Below are positions 61,400 through 64,000 of a DNA stretch of 64,000 bases, piece after piece. The notes beneath the pieces are model-generated. The model was not told the origin of the DNA. It saw nothing but the letters and a program-made list of their open reading frames with translations, and ran no database searches. A program made the position numbers and the translations under genes. How positions within the stretch are numbered: the first letter of the stretch is position 1; every line of letters starts with the position of its first letter. The stretch is taken from contig NZ_AWGE01000001.1 in the NCBI RefSeq assembly GCF_000495815.1, positions 310,001-374,000 on the forward strand, in the 5' to 3' direction. The DNA is from Asticcacaulis sp. AC466. Lineage in GTDB: Bacteria; Pseudomonadota; Alphaproteobacteria; Caulobacterales; Caulobacteraceae.

Positions 61400-62080
61400 T
61401 CAGGCAGAAATACCGGCAATGACGATGCGGATCTGAGCGGTCAGGTCTTCGGCCATTTTGTTCAGGTCGTAGCCGCCGGCATCGTCGCTTGCCTGGTAGG
61501 CACGACGCAGGTTGGCAAAGCACAGATCTTCTAGCACTTCGGCAGCGCAGTTGATATCGGCGCCGGCGGGTATTTCTTTGCGTTCGTGGGCCTGAGTCAG
61601 TGTATCTTGCAAGACCACACGTACCTGTTCGCTCATCTTGCCCACTTCATTCGGCGTCGACTGATCGTGGCTCCACTTCATCACGAAGGCCGACAAGACG
61701 ATGCGGGCATTGTGTTGAGATGTTTCGTAGGCGCGCATCAACTGCCGATGAAGGCGCACGACCAGGGGCAGGGACGCGTCATGCGCGTTACGCATCGCGC
61801 CGATGACCTTCGCGTTTTCTTCCTCCAGCACCGTCATGAAGATTTCGTTCTTGTCGGCGAAATTGGCGAAAAGGGCACCCGTCGAAAGTCCGGCGGCGCG
61901 GGCGATGTCGCGCAATGTCGCCGCTTCGAAGCCGCGCTCTCGGAAAAGAGTCGCCGCCGATTCTAAAATTTTCAGGCGGTTACGCTCTTTGGACTTGGCG
62001 CGATTTCCAGTGGTCACGGTCACGATCTCTGCAGCTGGCGACGCTGTTTTCGAGGCGGATTGCTCATTGGGGTCGTACAT
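61400..62080 (-). CDS. TetR family transcriptional regulator
   Basis: A 226-residue repressor. After a poorly conserved ~30-residue N-terminus the HTH NRLKILESAATLFRERGFEAATLRDIARAAGLSTGALFANFADKNEIF spans roughly residues 35-80 (landmark). The C-terminal ligand domain follows. ATG 62080 is preferred over a TTG at 62101. The upstream region contains interlaced inverted repeats that could be its own operator (62114-62147). Its target is not clear; the divergent twin-TM gene is the nearest candidate. Confidence 0.88.
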   Translation of the reverse strand: MYDPNEQSASKTASPAAEIVTVTTGNRAKSKERNRLKILESAATLFRERGFEAATLRDIARAAGLSTGALFANFADKNEIFMTVLEEENAKVIGAMRNAHDASLPLVVRLHRQLMRAYETSQHNARIVLSAFVMKWSHDQSTPNEVGKMSEQVRVVLQDTLTQAHERKEIPAGADINCAAEVLEDLCFANLRRAYQASDDAGGYDLNKMAEDLTAQIRIVIAGISA

Positions 62081-62113
62081 TACGCTATAACTCACACACA
62101 AAAAATGAAGTTT

Positions 62114-62147
62114 ACCTTAAGGGAAGTTTTTCTCTAAGGTGTTCCCT
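62114..62147. promoter_or_regulatory. Possible TetR operator, interlaced inverted repeats
   Basis: ACCTTA (62114-62119) is inverted as TAAGGT (62135-62140), and AGGGAA (62120-62125) as TTCCCT (62142-62147). The arms are interlaced over 34 bp, a common layout for TetR dimers. Being directly ahead of the TetR gene, it is probably autoregulatory. Confidence 0.4.
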
Positions 62148-62309
62148 ACTTAGTATGCAGGACGGCCTATTACAATGGATGCAATAGTTATTTCTGTGCG
62201 TTGCAATAGATGACGCACATCGTTTTAGTTGAACGGTTTGCGTGAGGCGTTCCGTCGCGGGGGCTTATAAAAATCTCGACTTTTTACGATAAAAGCGCGA
62301 TATGACGAC

Positions 62310-62513
62310 ATGATCGATATTCTGCGTATTCTTGCCCTGGTCGCCATGTTCGCCGTTCTGGTAGTCTTGGGTGTGGGCATTTTCAGCTTGCTTCGTGGCG
62401 GTAAATTTCGTGAGAACTGGTCGAATAAGCTGATGCAGCTTCGCGTACTGTTGCAGGCGATTGCGATTGGATTGCTGGTGCTTCTTGCCTGGTTCATGAA
62501 AAACGGGCATTGA
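62310..62513 (+). CDS. Twin transmembrane (HIG1-type) small membrane protein
   Basis: A 67-residue protein with two TM helices (ILALVAMFAVLVVLGVGIFSLL and VLLQAIAIGLLVLLAWFM) joined by a charged loop (RGGKFRENWSNKLMQLR). This RxxN.....R pattern is typical of bacterial HIG1-domain/twin-TM proteins. Family members can associate with respiratory complexes. The start at 62310 is the only sensible ATG. It is followed after 25 bp by the adenosyltransferase gene, possibly in one transcript. Confidence 0.8.
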   Translation: MIDILRILALVAMFAVLVVLGVGIFSLLRGGKFRENWSNKLMQLRVLLQAIAIGLLVLLAWFMKNGH

Positions 62514-62538
62514 CGGCGTCATTCGATTACGAGGCCTC

Positions 62539-63099
62539 ATGGTCAAGCTCAACAAGATTTACACCCGTACTGGCGATGACGGTACGACGGGATTGGCCGA
62601 CGGATCGCGCCGGCCCAAGGATGATGCCCGTCTGAGCGTTATCGGCAGCGTCGATGAGGCCAATGCAGCGATCGGCCTGGTGCGACTGTATGTCACACAG
62701 GACCTTGCGCTGGATGCCTTGCTGGCCCGGGTTCAAAACGACCTGTTCGACCTCGGCGCCGATCTGGCGACGCCATCGGATGACATCTCCTGGACTCCGA
62801 TCCGCGTACAGGCGGCGCAGTTGACCGCTCTGGAGGTCGCTTTGGACAGCTATAACGCGCCGATGGCACCCCTGACCTCGTTTATCCTGCCGGCTGGATC
62901 GCCGCTGAGCGTCCACCTGCATCTGGCTCGCACGATTGTTCGCCGCGCTGAACGCGATTGCGTCAGCCTGGCGAGAACCGACGCGGTCGGGCCGGAGGCG
63001 CTGAAATATCTTAATCGCCTCTCCGACCTGCTGTTCGTCCTGGCCCGTCATGCCAACGATCAGGGCCGCGCAGACGTGTTGTGGGTGCCTTCAAAATAA
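62539..63099 (+). CDS. Cob(I)yrinic acid a,c-diamide adenosyltransferase, PduO type
   Basis: A 186-residue ATP:cobalamin adenosyltransferase that makes coenzyme B12. The N-terminal ATP site is YTRTGDDGTTGLADGSR. SVDEANAAIG, FDLGADLATP, and the C-terminal TIVRRAERDCVSLAR and YLNRLSDLLFVLAR segments are the usual PduO landmarks. GAGG precedes the ATG. It is followed after 10 bp by a small lipoprotein gene, so they may be co-transcribed. No B12-riboswitch is seen upstream. Confidence 0.92.
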   Translation: MVKLNKIYTRTGDDGTTGLADGSRRPKDDARLSVIGSVDEANAAIGLVRLYVTQDLALDALLARVQNDLFDLGADLATPSDDISWTPIRVQAAQLTALEVALDSYNAPMAPLTSFILPAGSPLSVHLHLARTIVRRAERDCVSLARTDAVGPEALKYLNRLSDLLFVLARHANDQGRADVLWVPSK

Positions 63100-63109
63100 A
63101 GGAATTCTG

Positions 63110-63613
63110 ATGTCGAAACTGTTTTTCGCCACCGGCGCTGCCGTGTTCTTGTGTCTGACACAATGTAGCCCGTACAAGGCGGACGGCGGTAAGGGCGGCC
63201 AGGATTTTGCCCCCAGTCCAGCCCACGCGTTTGACGTGAGTGCGGATATTACACCGGCGGCGGCGGCCCGGCTGAAGTCGCTGGGCGATGGTCTGGTCAT
63301 CGATGTCAGCTATTACGGGTATCCGACGCCCGCCTCCCAGTCCAAAGCCAATCAAATCCACCAAATCGACCTGGGCCAGGAAAAGGTCGGCGTCGCTCCG
63401 GAGGCGCCTAAAGCCCATATCGCGGGTCGTCTGAACGTCGCAGGTATCGCCGATATCGCCGGCGGTGACGTGATGGTCCTGGTAAATGGCTATAGCGTTA
63501 CAAAGGTCGGCGCCAAGGACGATCAGGTCAAATGTGCCTATTACCGTGATCGCCTGACCATGGCGCAGAAGAGTGCGCCGACGCTCAAATGCGATCTTGA
63601 AAAAGCCGACTGA
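63110..63613 (+). CDS. Hypothetical lipoprotein
   Basis: A 167-residue protein. The signal peptide LFFATGAAVFLCLTQC ends in a lipobox-like LTQC with the modified cysteine at about residue 19. The rest is a soluble domain with beta-strand segments (GLVIDVSYYGYPTP; VMVLVNGYSV) and two further cysteines. I do not recognise the family. The start at 63110 gives the complete signal peptide, and AAAGGA lies upstream. It is convergent with the last gene. Confidence 0.65.
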   Translation: MSKLFFATGAAVFLCLTQCSPYKADGGKGGQDFAPSPAHAFDVSADITPAAAARLKSLGDGLVIDVSYYGYPTPASQSKANQIHQIDLGQEKVGVAPEAPKAHIAGRLNVAGIADIAGGDVMVLVNGYSVTKVGAKDDQVKCAYYRDRLTMAQKSAPTLKCDLEKAD

Positions 63614-63937
63614 TTACTTTGGTGTCGCTGTCGCGCCGGACGCTGCTTGATGGGAAGCGGCATCCTTGGCGGCGCCGTTTACCGCTCTGGCATTGCTGGC
63701 TTTCAGCGCGTCGTCGTGGAAATCGATCTTTGCCGGTTCGCCGTTCTTACGTCCGGTGATTTGGGATATGGCGATCGGCGCATAGCATTGGCGGTCTTTC
63801 CAGGAAAACCAGCCGCCGGAGCCTTCGCATTTGCGGCTGGGGATGCCGTACAACAGGCTGTAACCGACGACGCTTATGCTCAGCACGCCCAAAAGGATAA
63901 CGAAGAGGTATTTGAGTTTGCCGATCTGGCTGGGCAT
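63614..63937 (-). CDS. Hypothetical membrane-anchored protein
   Basis: A 107-residue protein with one N-terminal TM helix (YLFVILLGVLSISVVGYSLLYGI, residues ~10-32) and a hydrophilic tail. The tail has two cysteines (RKCEG and RQCYA) and an alanine-rich, low-complexity end. No family recognised. The stop abuts the stop of the lipoprotein gene. The last 63 bp of the window upstream of it show no further gene. Confidence 0.6.
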   Translation of the reverse strand: MPSQIGKLKYLFVILLGVLSISVVGYSLLYGIPSRKCEGSGGWFSWKDRQCYAPIAISQITGRKNGEPAKIDFHDDALKASNARAVNGAAKDAASHQAASGATATPK

Positions 63938-64000
63938 GCGGGGACGCTTTCTGGGGGACGTTTTCGAAAGTCTAACTTGACGCTCACGTAAAGTTGTGGC

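Overview
The window is a contiguous stretch of chromosome from an alphaproteobacterium, most likely a member of the Caulobacteraceae (Caulobacter/Asticcacaulis type). The strongest evidence is a full-length GcrA cell-cycle regulator with a DnaA-box and CtrA-like control region, and a large PodJ-type polarity protein with the N-terminal signature of that family. A CelD/HfsK-like acetyltransferase with a glycosyltransferase, the long two-domain dCTP deaminase and high-GC coding DNA fit the same group. Genus-level assignment is inference. I see no prophage, insertion sequence, integrase or CRISPR array; most of the window is ordinary chromosomal gene content.

Layout. 1-5998: the 3' part of serA, a PilZ protein, a RhlE-type DEAD-box helicase and a lipoprotein M1 peptidase. 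6025-15366: a hexuronate catabolic region (kdgK, a fumarylacetoacetase-family hydrolase, uxaC, a LacI-type regulator, uxaA, uxuB). It is interrupted at 8064-9478 by an ECF41 sigma factor and its partner carboxymuconolactone-decarboxylase-like gene. Two identical 14-bp operator-like palindromes lie in front of the two outward promoters of the uronate genes, and an exact ECF41-type promoter lies in front of the ECF41 pair. 15411-20552: molybdenum-cofactor genes moaB-moeA, a PP2C phosphatase/kinase fusion, an exported truncated globin and a DUF3034 outer-membrane-type protein.

20810-31308: a secreted M1 aminopeptidase, an MHS-type transporter, a Yip1-like membrane protein, a convergent hydrolase/DUF4328 pair, an acyltransferase, a membrane-protein/winged-helix pair and DUF817. 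31357-39776: an SDR oxidoreductase, tRNA-Gly(CCC), an XRE regulator, a zinc alcohol dehydrogenase, gcrA, apaG, the long dcd, a DHA2 exporter, a radical-SAM protein and a small BamE-like protein. 39835-42964: a three-gene surface-polysaccharide-type operon (cupin/JmjC-like, GT2, CelD-like GNAT) behind a good sigma-54 promoter match. 43391-46342: three tandem TraB/GumN genes, of which the middle copy has lost one signature motif.

46348-64000: argD-argF, the podJ-like gene, a DinG/XPD-type helicase, DUF2125, chorismate mutase-hisC, a Rieske oxygenase, a GT87-like membrane protein, a TetR regulator, a twin-TM protein, a PduO-type cobalamin adenosyltransferase, and two small uncharacterised envelope proteins.

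How the genes work together. UxaC, UxuB, UxaA and KdgK cover most of the isomerase/reductase/dehydratase/kinase route from hexuronates to 2-keto-3-deoxy-6-phosphogluconate, under the LacI-type regulator. moaB/moeA serve molybdoenzymes. gcrA and podJ carry similar CtrA-like upstream sites, which ties them to the Caulobacter cell-cycle circuit. All functional calls come from reading motifs by eye; no database search was run.
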